Shown here: piece by piece, positions 43,075 through 51,323 of the stretch
How positions within the stretch are numbered: position 1 is the stretch's first letter
Layout: each line of letters starts with the position of its first letter
Assembly: GCA_026002975.1 (NCBI GenBank)
Contig: BPGJ01000002.1
Location: 62,001-126,000, forward strand
Direction: 5' to 3'
Source of the DNA: Acidimicrobiia bacterium
GTDB taxonomy: Bacteria; Actinomycetota; Acidimicrobiia; Spongiisociales; ZC4RG35
Length of the DNA: 64,000 nt
The notes under the pieces: model-generated
What the model was told of the DNA's origin: nothing
Databases searched by the model: none
Seen by the model: only the letters and a program-made list of their open reading frames with translations
Made by a program: the position numbers and the translations under genes

Positions 43075-43793
43075 CTGGTCGACTCCCGGAGGAGTTGGGC
43101 GATGTGGAGCACCCGGATGGGCGACCCGGCCCGGTGGAGACCTCCGGCCAGGTGGAGCAGGCAGCCCAGGTCGGTCCCGACCAGGATCTCGGCGCCCGAT
43201 TCCTCGACCGCCCGGATCTTGCGTCGCATCGACGCCGCCGACACCTCGGGTAGCTCCAGGGAGAACAGCCCCCCGAACCCGCAGCACTCCTCGGCGTCGC
43301 GAACGGGAACCCGGTCGGCCACCGACTCCACCAGGCGACCCGGCTGGTCTCGGATCCCCAAGCCCCGCAGCCCGTGGCAGGAGACGTGGCACGCCACCCG
43401 CCGGCCGTCGGCTGTGCCTGCGGGAACCGCTCCCAGGTCGTCGACCAGAAACTGGGTGAGCTCCCTCACCCGGGCCGCCACCCGGCGGGCTGGTCCGGCG
43501 TGTGGACCGTCGGCGAGGAGGGCCGGAACGTGGTGGGCCAGCATGTCGGCACACGACCCCGACGGAACCACGATGGGTCCTTCGGTCCGGTCCAGGGCGG
43601 AGACCGTCTGGGCGGCGACCCGACGTGCCTGGTCCCGGTATCCGGCGTTGTATGCAGGTTGGCCGCAGCAGGTCTGGTCCTCGGAGAACTGGACCTCGAG
43701 GCCCGCCCCCTCGAGCAGCTCGACGCAGGCTCGACCCACCTCGGGGGCCAGCGCGTCCACCAGGCAGGTGACGAACAGCTGGCACACACCCAT
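43071..43793 (-). CDS. lutA: lactate utilization protein LutA (CCG domains)
   Basis: 240 aa with two cysteine-rich CCG domains: DQTCCGQPAYNAG near residue 39 and DAEECCGFGGLFS near 166, as in glycolate oxidase subunit F and heterodisulfide reductase B. Begins 26 bases after livM, which suggests a joint transcript with the transporter. Confidence 0.92.
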   Translation of the reverse strand: MGVCQLFVTCLVDALAPEVGRACVELLEGAGLEVQFSEDQTCCGQPAYNAGYRDQARRVAAQTVSALDRTEGPIVVPSGSCADMLAHHVPALLADGPHAGPARRVAARVRELTQFLVDDLGAVPAGTADGRRVACHVSCHGLRGLGIRDQPGRLVESVADRVPVRDAEECCGFGGLFSLELPEVSAASMRRKIRAVEESGAEILVGTDLGCLLHLAGGLHRAGSPIRVLHIAQLLRESTR

Positions 43794-43819
43794 CCGTTCC
43801 CCGAAGTTACCCCGGGGAG

Positions 43820-44824
43820 TCAGTCCCAGTCGAGGATGGCGGGCAGCTTTCCGTGCTCTCTCAGGGTGCCGACGATACCGAGGGGGAAGAACAGCAGCAC
43901 CCCCAGCAGGATCACACCGGTCACCACGATGTTGAGTTCGCTAGCTCCGAACAAGACGACCGACAGCTCGTTTACGGCGATCAGGACGATCGCCCCCACC
44001 ACCGGACCGGCGACGGTGCCCCGACCGCCGATGATCGCCATCAAGACCATGTTGGCGGCGACACCGATGATGAAGAAGATGGTGGGCCGAAGATAGGAGA
44101 GCGAGTAGGCCCACACCGCTCCCACCACCCCCACGAAGAAGGCGCTGAGGGCGAAGGCTGCGATCTTGAACCGGCGGGTGTCGATCCCCGCGACCTCCGC
44201 CTTCGTCTCGTCTTGGGCCAGCGCCCGCAGACCCAAACCGAACTTCGAATGGGCGATCCGGTAGGCCAGGTAGACGGATCCCACCGCCGAAACCAGCATG
44301 GCGTAGTAGAAGGGGACTTTGATCCACTCGACCGGGAAAGGCGGCAGCGGCATGCTGATTCCGTTCGAGCCGCCCACGAACTCCCAGTTGTCGAAGAAGA
44401 TCGTCACCATAAGCAGCAGGGCGATGGTCGAGATGATGAAGGCCGGGCCGTGGGCCCGAAAGGTGACCAGCCCGAAACCCACCCCCAGGGCCAGGCAGAA
44501 CAGGCCGGCCAGCACGGCGGTGGCGAAGGGCGACCATCCGGCGTACACCAGCAGCAGCCCGGATAGATAGCCCCCGATGCCGTAGAACACGTTGTGGCCA
44601 AGGGAGATGTAGCCGGCGAAGCCACCCACGATGTTCCAACTCGAGGTCATGGCGATCCACATGAACAACACGATCCCGAGCTGCAGGACGTAGTTGTAGG
44701 CGGGCAGACCCCGGAAGAAAGGCAGAGCGATCGCGACCAACAGCACCACCCCGAGCACCACACCCCTGCTGCTCCGCCGCCGAGGCCGGGCGGGGACGCC
44801 GGTGGTGTCGGTGGGAGCGGTCAT
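43820..44824 (-). CDS. livM: branched-chain amino acid-type ABC transporter permease LivM
   Basis: 334 aa, about eight helices, with GYISLGHNVFYGIGGY and the permease loop LRALAQDETKAEVAGID. Inner-membrane channel subunit of the HAAT family. Start overlaps livH stop. Confidence 0.9.
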   Translation of the reverse strand: MTAPTDTTGVPARPRRRSSRGVVLGVVLLVAIALPFFRGLPAYNYVLQLGIVLFMWIAMTSSWNIVGGFAGYISLGHNVFYGIGGYLSGLLLVYAGWSPFATAVLAGLFCLALGVGFGLVTFRAHGPAFIISTIALLLMVTIFFDNWEFVGGSNGISMPLPPFPVEWIKVPFYYAMLVSAVGSVYLAYRIAHSKFGLGLRALAQDETKAEVAGIDTRRFKIAAFALSAFFVGVVGAVWAYSLSYLRPTIFFIIGVAANMVLMAIIGGRGTVAGPVVGAIVLIAVNELSVVLFGASELNIVVTGVILLGVLLFFPLGIVGTLREHGKLPAILDWD

Positions 44825-45693
44825 CGGTCGATCTCCTTTCCGAACAAACCTCGGGGTCGCACCATGAGGGTGACGAACAGAGCGGCGAAGAAAGTCATCG
44901 GTGCCCAGGTCGGGCCGATGCGGTCGGACACGAAGGAGCTAGCCACCGCCAACACCACCGCCCCGACTACCGCTCCCTTGAGGCTGCCCATGCCGCCCAG
45001 GACGATGAGAGCCAGGAGTATGGCGATCCACTGCCAGTGTCGGGCCGGGAAGAAGGTGAAGATGAAGCTGACCAGGGTTCCTGCCGCCCCGGCCAGGGCC
45101 ATTCCGATTCCAAAGGAGACCGTCGAGATACGGCGGACGTTGACGCCCACCACCTGGGCGGCCACCCGGTTCTGCATGGTGGCCCGGATGGCGTAGCCGG
45201 TGCGTGTCATCCGGAGGAAAGCCCACAGGCCCATCAGCAGGACCACGCTGGTCAACGACGCGTAGAGCTGGGCACGGGGCACGAACACCGGACCGAGGAT
45301 GAACGCCTGGGTGGCATAGGGAGGGTCGACGCTGCGGAAGATGCCGGTGAAGTAGAAGGCCAACAGGCCTTCGATGATGAGGGCGAGACCGAAGGTCATG
45401 AGCACGGTCATCTCCCCGAAGCGGGGCGAGCCTTCGATCCGAGGGAACAGAAGGCGGTACAGCCCCATCCCCAGCAGGAAGAAGGCGGGCATGATCAGCC
45501 CGAGCGCCACGAAGGGGTCGAGCCCGAGAAGTTCGAAGGCGAAGTAGGCCCCGTAGGCCCCCACCACGATGAACGCGGCGTGGGCCAGGTTGACGACCCG
45601 CATGACTCCGAACAGGAGGGTGAGACCCGACGCCATCAACGCGTAGACACCCCCCAGCAGGAGTCCCAGGATGAGGACCTGCAGCTCGTTCAC
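44821..45693 (-). CDS. livH: branched-chain amino acid-type ABC transporter permease LivH
   Basis: 290 aa, about eight helices, with LFGVMRVVNLAHAAF near the start and YAIRATMQNRVAAQVVGVN as the loop that contacts the ATPases. GTG start at 45693. Pairs with LivM. Confidence 0.9.
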   Translation of the reverse strand: MNELQVLILGLLLGGVYALMASGLTLLFGVMRVVNLAHAAFIVVGAYGAYFAFELLGLDPFVALGLIMPAFFLLGMGLYRLLFPRIEGSPRFGEMTVLMTFGLALIIEGLLAFYFTGIFRSVDPPYATQAFILGPVFVPRAQLYASLTSVVLLMGLWAFLRMTRTGYAIRATMQNRVAAQVVGVNVRRISTVSFGIGMALAGAAGTLVSFIFTFFPARHWQWIAILLALIVLGGMGSLKGAVVGAVVLAVASSFVSDRIGPTWAPMTFFAALFVTLMVRPRGLFGKEIDR

Positions 45694-45697
45694 TCGA

Positions 45698-46429
45698 TCA
45701 CTCCTCTCCTCGGGCGGCGAGACGTCCCAGGTAGAGCTCCCGGATCTGGGGGTTCTCGAGGATCCCGTCTGCCGGGCCTTCGAACCGGAGGGCTCCCAGG
45801 TCGAGGACGAAGCCCCAGTCGGCCCAGCTGAGCCCCCTGACGGCGTTCTGCTCGACCAGGAGCACCGTCATCCCCTGCTTCCGGAACTCGGTGAGGGTTT
45901 CGAACACCTGGTCGACGATCCCCGGGGCCAAACCCAGGCTCGGCTCGTCGACGCACAGCAGTTTCGGTTCGATCATCAAGGTGCGGGCCAAGGCCAGCAT
46001 CTGCTGTTGCCCACCCGACAGGGTGCCGGCGACCTGGTTGGTTCGGTCCCGCAGGATGGGAAACAGCTCGTATACCCGGTCGAGTCGCTCCCGGAGCAAC
46101 CGACGGTCCCTTATCAGGAAGCCGCCCATGCGCAGGTTCTCCTGGACGGTCATCTCCGGGAAGAGGCTGCGATCCTGCGGAACGAAGCAGATCCCCTTCT
46201 GGAGTATCTCGTCGGGGCGGAGACCCTCGATCGACTCGCCTTGGAACCGGATGGTGCCCCGCCGCGGCCGGAGGATCCCCACGATCGTCTTGAGCAGGGT
46301 CGACTTGCCGGCACCGTTGGGACCGATCACGCAGTAGCTCCGGTTGTCCTCCACCTGGAGGCTCAGCCCCCGGAGGACGGGGGGAGCCGAGCCGTAGCCG
46401 GCTTCGACGTTCTGTATGTCGAGCAGCAT
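45698..46429 (-). CDS. livF: ABC transporter ATPase LivF
   Basis: 243 aa (244 if GTG at 46432 is used). Walker A GPNGAGKSTLLKTI, signature LSGGQQQMLALARTLM, Walker B LLCVDEPSLGLAP. ATG at 46429 overlaps the livG stop in TGATG. Powers uptake with LivG. Confidence 0.92.
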   Translation of the reverse strand: MLLDIQNVEAGYGSAPPVLRGLSLQVEDNRSYCVIGPNGAGKSTLLKTIVGILRPRRGTIRFQGESIEGLRPDEILQKGICFVPQDRSLFPEMTVQENLRMGGFLIRDRRLLRERLDRVYELFPILRDRTNQVAGTLSGGQQQMLALARTLMIEPKLLCVDEPSLGLAPGIVDQVFETLTEFRKQGMTVLLVEQNAVRGLSWADWGFVLDLGALRFEGPADGILENPQIRELYLGRLAARGEE

Positions 46430-47160
46430 CACACCCTCCCCAGGTAGGCGTCCAGCACCCGATCGTCGGACCGGATCCGGGTCGGGGGGCCTTGGGTAAT
46501 CACCTCACCGTGCGCCATCACCACCACCTCGTCGGAGAGGTTCATGACCATGTCCATGTTGTGTTCGACGATCAGGAACGTGATCCCGGTCTGGTTGAGG
46601 GTGCGGATCCGGTCGACGATCCGGTCGAGGAGCGCAGGGTTCACCCCTCCCGCCGGTTCGTCGAGGAGCACGAGACGGGGTCGGCTCATCAGCACCGAGG
46701 CGAACTCGAGGAGCTTGCGTTGGCCGTAGGAGAGCGTCTTGGCCTTTTGGTCGGCCAGCCGCGCGATCCCTACGAAGTCCAGCAGCTCCATTGCTTGCTG
46801 CTCCTCCCGGGCCAGGACTCGTCTGCCGAGTAGCTCGCGGAACGTGCCGCGGGCCGTTCCGACCACCATGTTCTCGAGGACGGTCAGGTCGCCCAGCTCA
46901 CGGGTGATCTGAAAGGTCCGTCCCACTCCGAGGCGGGCGATCTTGTGGGGTCGAAGACCGGTGATGTCGTTACCGGCGAACTTGATCCGGCCCGAATCGG
47001 GGGTGAGGATCCCCGAGATCAGGTTGAAGGCCGTGGTCTTGCCCGCGCCGTTGGGGCCGATCAGGGCTGTGATCGTGCCCTCCTGAACCGCGAAGCTGCA
47101 ATCCGCCACGGCCCGTACCCCTCCGAACGCCTTGGATACGTGGTCGACCTCAAGAAGCAC
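46429..47160 (-). CDS. livG: ABC transporter ATPase LivG
   Basis: 243 aa. Walker A GPNGAGKTTAFNLI, signature LSYGQRKLLEFASVLM, Walker B LVLLDEPAGGVNP. GTG start at 47160. The LSYGQ form of the signature is usual for LivG. Confidence 0.92.
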   Translation of the reverse strand: MLLEVDHVSKAFGGVRAVADCSFAVQEGTITALIGPNGAGKTTAFNLISGILTPDSGRIKFAGNDITGLRPHKIARLGVGRTFQITRELGDLTVLENMVVGTARGTFRELLGRRVLAREEQQAMELLDFVGIARLADQKAKTLSYGQRKLLEFASVLMSRPRLVLLDEPAGGVNPALLDRIVDRIRTLNQTGITFLIVEHNMDMVMNLSDEVVVMAHGEVITQGPPTRIRSDDRVLDAYLGRV

Positions 47161-47181
47161 CCGAAAGCCTCCTGTGGGTTC

Positions 47182-47208
47182 GGGTGGGGGGCCCGAAGCC
47201 CCCCACCC
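47182..47208 (-). terminator. hairpin between the binding-protein gene and livG
   Basis: Perfect 11 bp stem GGGTGGGGGGC / GCCCCCCACCC with a five-base loop and no U-tract. Placed after the solute-binding protein gene, it probably stops or stabilises most transcripts there, leaving less message for the membrane genes, a common arrangement. Confidence 0.6.
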
Positions 47209-47220
47209 ACTCGATCGAGA

Positions 47221-48588
47221 TCACCAAGCCGGCTTGGGAAACACCAAGTCGACCGTACCCGGGAACTCCCCGACGGGGAAGACGAACTCCAGGTTTCCGT
47301 TCTGCCACTGGGTCATGAGCTGGAACCGATCGAATGGCAGTCCTCGCTCGTCCCAGTAGAAATCGCCGAGGATGGTCTTGACCGGATCCTCGGGGGTGCG
47401 GTCGTGGAGCCACTGGCGCATGGCCGCGTTGTCGGTCGAGCCGACGCCACGGACCGCCTGTTCCATGCCCTGGCAGACCGCGAATGGGATGGCCTCGTCT
47501 TCGTCGGGAGCCCGTCCGAAGGCCGCGGTGAATCCTTCGATGAAGTCCGAGTTTGAGAACGGCTCACCCGCGAGGAGCCCCTCCCAGTCGGCTCTGGGAT
47601 GCCACGAGCTCTGGATCACGATTCCCTCGGCAGCCTCGCCCAGGGCGTCGTAGAACTCGGACTGGGTTCCCTGCGAGGTGTACATCACCGAGGGCTGCAC
47701 TCCCACGGTGCGCAGCGCGTTGACCAGGGAGACAGCCTCGTCGGGGGAGGCGGTGGTGGCCATGACCATTTCGGCTCCGCTGTTACGGATCGAGTTGGCC
47801 AGGGTGAGCCAGTCGGTGAAACCGATAGGCCACTGCTCCACGAACACGGCCTCGATGCCGGCCTCGGCGAGGTAGCCGGGAGCCAGCGAGATCACCTTGT
47901 CGGAGTCGGGGATGGTCACCTCGCCTCCCAGCAGGCCGTTGGCGATGGCTGCGGCGAAGAAGTCGTCGGCGTAGACGACCGCTGCGGTGGTGGGGAACTG
48001 ATCCTCCGGGATCACGCCCTGGTCCCGGTAGTACTCCAACATCCCCACCGGAGCGACGCCGGTCTCTTCGACCGCGGTCTGCTGGAAGTAGAAGATGTTC
48101 TGGAAGCCCCGCTCCCAGATCCGGAGGGCACCCCCGGAGGGAACCGGGTACACCATTCCCGCCTGCTCGGCCACCGCCGACACCGGGAAGGTGAGCAAGC
48201 TGGAGAAGGTCCCGAACAGCAAGTCGACCTGTTGGGCGCTTATGAAGCGCTCGTACTGGGAGACCGCCACCTCGGTGTCGGACCGGTTGTCCTCCACCAG
48301 CAGCTCCACCTGCCGCCCGAGAAGCCCTCCCCGGGCGTTGATCTCGTCGATGCAGTACTGATAGCCATCCCGATGCTTGCTACCCGGGATGGAGAACTCA
48401 CCGGTCAACGGGAGAGACACACCGATACGGATGGGCGCCTCCCCGCCGGTCGGTGTGGGTGCGGTGGTGCCGGGAGCGGCGGTGGTCGTCGTCACCCCGC
48501 CGGCAGCAGTGGTGGTTGCTCCCCCTCCGCCACCCGCGCAGGCGGCGAAGATCAGGGACACCGCCAGCGTCCATGCGAGTCGTCTCAT
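47221..48588 (-). CDS. ABC transporter substrate-binding lipoprotein (LivK-like)
   Basis: 455 aa. Lipobox IFAAC, a low-complexity Thr/Ala linker, then a type I periplasmic-binding fold (IRIGVSLPLTGEFSIPGSKH; DEINARGGLLGRQVELLVED). First gene of the liv-lut run, preceded by AGGAGG and a strong promoter. Substrate not readable from sequence; the downstream lutABC suggests lactate or another small acid rather than amino acids. Confidence 0.9.
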   Translation of the reverse strand: MRRLAWTLAVSLIFAACAGGGGGATTTAAGGVTTTTAAPGTTAPTPTGGEAPIRIGVSLPLTGEFSIPGSKHRDGYQYCIDEINARGGLLGRQVELLVEDNRSDTEVAVSQYERFISAQQVDLLFGTFSSLLTFPVSAVAEQAGMVYPVPSGGALRIWERGFQNIFYFQQTAVEETGVAPVGMLEYYRDQGVIPEDQFPTTAAVVYADDFFAAAIANGLLGGEVTIPDSDKVISLAPGYLAEAGIEAVFVEQWPIGFTDWLTLANSIRNSGAEMVMATTASPDEAVSLVNALRTVGVQPSVMYTSQGTQSEFYDALGEAAEGIVIQSSWHPRADWEGLLAGEPFSNSDFIEGFTAAFGRAPDEDEAIPFAVCQGMEQAVRGVGSTDNAAMRQWLHDRTPEDPVKTILGDFYWDERGLPFDRFQLMTQWQNGNLEFVFPVGEFPGTVDLVFPKPAW

Positions 48589-48608
48589 GTCTGCCTCCTA
48601 TCGGATCT

Positions 48609-48633
48609 CGACCCCCGGGGACCCCGGGGGTCG
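48609..48633. repeat. 25-base palindrome in the livK leader
   Basis: CGACCCCCGGGG, one A, then the exact complement. It lies right at the predicted start of transcription, so the message would begin with a very stable hairpin. It might instead terminate the upstream selenoprotein gene. Confidence 0.5.
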
Positions 48634-48634
48634 C

Positions 48635-48674
48635 AAACGATTGTAGGTTCAGTGATCCGTCCTTGCAAACGGTT
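48635..48674. promoter_or_regulatory. two LacI-type operator-like sites
   Basis: AAACGATT (48635-48642) and AAACGGTT (48667-48674), each preceded by GC, both fit the AAnCGnTT core of LacI-family operators. They are 32 bases apart (about three helix turns) and overlap the -10 and -35. No LacI-family regulator is seen in the window. Confidence 0.35.
48640..48668 (-). promoter_or_regulatory. promoter of the liv-lut run
   Basis: Minus strand -35 TTGCAA (48663-48668), exactly 17 bases, -10 TACAAT (48640-48645). Predicted start near 48633, giving a leader of about 45 bases with AGGAGG at 48596-48601 before the ATG at 48588. Confidence 0.6.
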
Positions 48675-48686
48675 GTGAAGATCGGG

Positions 48687-49361
48687 TCAGTCGGTCTCCA
48701 GCAGCCGCTGGATTGCCTCGGTGAACCGGTCCATCTCTTCCACGTAGGCCTTGGAATCCTCGGCTATCTCCTCTGAGAACCGGCGGTGGCGCAGTCCCAT
48801 GGCGAGGGCCGCGAAGCGGGCCCCTCGGAAATAGGGGATCAGGGCTTCCAGCGACATGGCCCTCGGGCCCGGCTGTGGTGGGCCGATCTCCGGAGGGGGC
48901 TGGGTGGTGGGTTCGAGTCCCAGCTCGCGGACCCGGTCGAGTGCATCTGCTTCGGGGAGCCGGTCGGCGTAGTCGCGAGACTCGAACCGCCACGCCTCCT
49001 CGCCTCCCGGACGGAGCAGCACCATCGCCGGGCGGGCGATGTTGCGAGGGTCCTGGGGGTCGGCCACCCCGAACGGCTCTATCAGCGCTCGCCGGTCCGG
49101 GTCGGACAGGAGCGGGAAGGGAAGCCGCAGCTTCTCGATCATCGCCGAGTTCCGTCCCGGGTCGTCGACCGAGACACCGAACAGCCTCGCACCCGCAGCG
49201 AGGAACTCGGCGTGTCTCTCAGCCAGGCTGACCAGCTGGCCGTTGCAATACGGTCACCAGTCGCCCCGCAGGAAGACGAGGAGGACACCAGCATCCAAGT
49301 GGTCGGAGAGCCGCCATGGCCTCCCGGCGGGATCGGTCGCCGGTGGAAGCGTTTCGTACAT
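48687..49361 (-). CDS. peroxiredoxin-like selenoprotein with in-frame UGA (Sec)
   Basis: 224 aa if the UGA at 49254-49256 is read as selenocysteine. The frame is otherwise continuous from ATG 49361 (AGGAG nine bases upstream) to the stop at 48687. The UGA falls exactly in the redox motif: GDW-U-PYCNGQLVSLAERH, where homologues have GDWCPYC. Downstream sequence is a normal AhpC/TSA-like fold (RLFGVSVDDPGRNS; LPFPLLSDPDRRALIEPFGV). A 7 bp hairpin with GGUC in its loop begins 14 bases after the UGA start. Likely a thiol/selenol peroxidase or oxidoreductase. A naive gene caller would give a 151-residue fragment at 48687-49142 and lose the active site. Confidence 0.85.
49220..49242 (-). promoter_or_regulatory. 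putative bacterial SECIS element
   Basis: In the mRNA, counting U of UGA as 1, bases 15-21 (CGGCCAG) pair with 31-37 (CUGGCUG, one G-U), leaving the nine-base loop CUGGUCAGC. Position, stem size and the GGUC in the loop resemble the E. coli fdhF SECIS bound by SelB. Confidence 0.6.
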
Positions 49362-49448
49362 GGGTTTTTCTCCTGTATCGAGCAGCCTTACGGGCGACGG
49401 GCTCAACCCGTAATCGAACCTTAGCCCAGCCCCTGGCCCCACCCGTGT

Positions 49449-50513
49449 TCAGTCGCTCACGACTACTTGGGCGAGGAGAGTGCCCGACCGCTCCAGCTCC
49501 AACTCGAAGACGCCTGGTACGTCGGCGGTGAAAACCAGCCTGGCCGGCTCCTCGGGGGAAATGGGGACGAGCACCTCGTAGCCGTGAAGGTGCACCTGGT
49601 CGCTGACGTCCCCGGCGACGATCAGCTCCACCACCGTGCCCAGGGCGATCTCCACCCGCTCGGGTGTCTCGACGTCGGCACGGAGCTCGATCGTCTGATC
49701 GATCTGGGTGGGTGTTCCCTCCACCTCGACGGTGGCAATGGCGTCGACCGGGGTGCCGTCGACCACATAGGGAAGGTGGTCGTTCCCGTAGAGCGCCACT
49801 CGGATCTCCCGGCTTCCAGGCTCCAGGCTCTCCAAGTGGTACGCAGCACCGTAGAGCCGGGCGACCTTCTGGCCGTCCACGTACAGGTGGCCGTGGCCTT
49901 CCCCGGGCACGTGCGCCCCTGAGGCCCGCTCCGGGGCGAAGACGAACCCGGCAGTGTCGACGAACACATTCCAACCACCCACCGGATCCTCCACGACCAT
50001 GAGGGACACCTCCATTCCGGTCCCGTCGTGCGCGGCATCGCCCCCGTGAGAGTGATCACCGTGGCCCTCCCCCGGCTCCGGCACCTCGACCAAGACGGTG
50101 TCCGCGACCGGCTCACCATCGGCCGCGTAGACGGCGTGATCGTTGGCGGTCAGATCCACCCTCAGCTCGTGGCTCCCCAGCTGGAGTCCGTCGAGGTGAA
50201 ACCATGGGGTGTACACACGCGCCACCTTTCGACCATCGACGTAGACGTGGGCGTGACCCTCCCCGGGCACGTGAGGGCCTGAGGCCGACTCCGGCGCCCA
50301 CGTGAACCGCTCAGTGACCAAGTGCAAGTTCACCCCGCTCACCGGGTCGGGGCTCACCTCTACTTCCAGGGTGGGAGCCTCACTGGCAGGAAGATCGTGT
50401 ACGTCATCATGGGTGTGTCCGGCTTCGGAGACGGGGTCGGACTGGGCAGCAGGGGAACAGGCGCTGGCCAACGCGGCCAACACGGCGGCCACCGCCAACA
50501 AGCGAACAGACAT
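49449..50513 (-). CDS. lipoprotein with two His-rich repeats and cupredoxin-like end
   Basis: 354 aa. Lipobox ASAC. Two tandem repeats of about 110 residues share HVPGEGHxHxYVDGxKVARxY, then HL-x-x-L and NDHxxY (residues about 80-145 and 190-255); between them is GHGDHSHGGDAAHDG. The last 80 residues look cupredoxin-like (GTVVELIVAGDVSDQVHLHG). Many histidines suggest copper or other metal binding at the cell surface. Follows a His-containing membrane protein gene on the same strand. I do not know a named family for the whole protein. Confidence 0.8.
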   Translation of the reverse strand: MSVRLLAVAAVLAALASACSPAAQSDPVSEAGHTHDDVHDLPASEAPTLEVEVSPDPVSGVNLHLVTERFTWAPESASGPHVPGEGHAHVYVDGRKVARVYTPWFHLDGLQLGSHELRVDLTANDHAVYAADGEPVADTVLVEVPEPGEGHGDHSHGGDAAHDGTGMEVSLMVVEDPVGGWNVFVDTAGFVFAPERASGAHVPGEGHGHLYVDGQKVARLYGAAYHLESLEPGSREIRVALYGNDHLPYVVDGTPVDAIATVEVEGTPTQIDQTIELRADVETPERVEIALGTVVELIVAGDVSDQVHLHGYEVLVPISPEEPARLVFTADVPGVFELELERSGTLLAQVVVSD

Positions 50514-50544
50514 CGGGATGCTCCTTTCGGATCGGGGAACGGTG

Positions 50545-50569
50545 CGACGCGGGCGTCACGCCCGCGTCG
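50545..50569 (-). terminator. intercistronic hairpin with the stop codon in its loop
   Basis: Perfect 11 bp stem CGACGCGGGCG / CGCCCGCGTCG with a three-base loop; that loop (50556-50558) is the TGA stop of the upstream membrane-protein gene. It may act as an attenuator or mRNA stabiliser between the two genes. Confidence 0.45.
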
Positions 50570-51110
50570 GGGGACCCCGAAGGCGAAGCGTCACCATCGG
50601 CACCGCAGCTGGCCGAAGGGACGCAACAGGAGCTACCAAACCGAGGTCGGGAACGGCTAGGCCGACAAAGGAGAGCGAAGGAATCCGACGGAGGACCCGT
50701 CCGCCCACCCGCACGGTCAGCGACAGCGCCGCCGCTACTACCGCCTGCACACCGAGGCCCGCCCACAGCGCAGGGTCGGCGAACAACGCAAAGAGTGAGC
50801 TGCCGATAGCGAGCCGCTCCCCAGCCTCCTGGACCAAGAACAACGTCGCTTGCAGAGCGAGCAGACCGGGTAGTCGGAGGCGACCAGGTCGTCTGGCCTC
50901 GGCTGCGGTGAGCCGCACGATCGCCACCAAGGCGAACGGCGCCAACAGCAGCGCCAGCAAGTGGAGATAGCCGTGAACGGCGTCGTGGGCATGCCCGTCC
51001 GTGTGCGGGAGGGCGTACACCACTGCGTGACCCAGGAGCACACCGGAGGCGGCTGCCAGTAGGCGGGCGGTGGTCAGCTTCCCCACGATGAGCGACAGGG
51101 TATCCACCAC
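50556..51110 (-). CDS. multi-helix membrane protein with His-rich loop
   Basis: About 184 aa from GTG 51110 (start uncertain; GTG at 51107 or 51140 also possible). Five hydrophobic segments; the first loop is LPHTDGHAHDAVHGYLH, a likely metal-binding site. Not a family I can name. Paired with the downstream His-rich lipoprotein, which suggests a joint role in copper or other metal handling. Confidence 0.7.
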   Translation of the reverse strand: MVDTLSLIVGKLTTARLLAAASGVLLGHAVVYALPHTDGHAHDAVHGYLHLLALLLAPFALVAIVRLTAAEARRPGRLRLPGLLALQATLFLVQEAGERLAIGSSLFALFADPALWAGLGVQAVVAAALSLTVRVGGRVLRRIPSLSFVGLAVPDLGLVAPVASLRPAAVPMVTLRLRGPPTRA

Positions 51111-51311
51111 CTCGATCGAGCGAAATGCGCACCTCCGCACCCGGCTCCCGCGATTTCCTCTCAGTGACGAACCCCCGTCGGCGAATCGGCACCACCGCCG
51201 TGTCCCGCATCCCTTCCCCGTCAGCCAAGGGACGACCAGGGCCCTCCGGTCGGACCTATGAGAGCCCGACAGTGGACCGGGAAACCCGCGCGCTGTGAGG
51301 GGTTTGTGTCG

Positions 51312-51317
51312 TACACT
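51312..51317 (+). promoter_or_regulatory. -10 element of a leaderless promoter
   Basis: TACACT is followed by six bases and the GTG at 51324, the TANNNT-N6-RTG pattern. Confidence 0.45.
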
Positions 51318-51323
51318 CCGCGG

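Noticed and set aside
48671-48677. Rex half-site TTGTGAA
   Set aside because: The matching inverted half-site (TTCACAA) is not found at the right distance; a LacI-type core fits the flanking sequence better.
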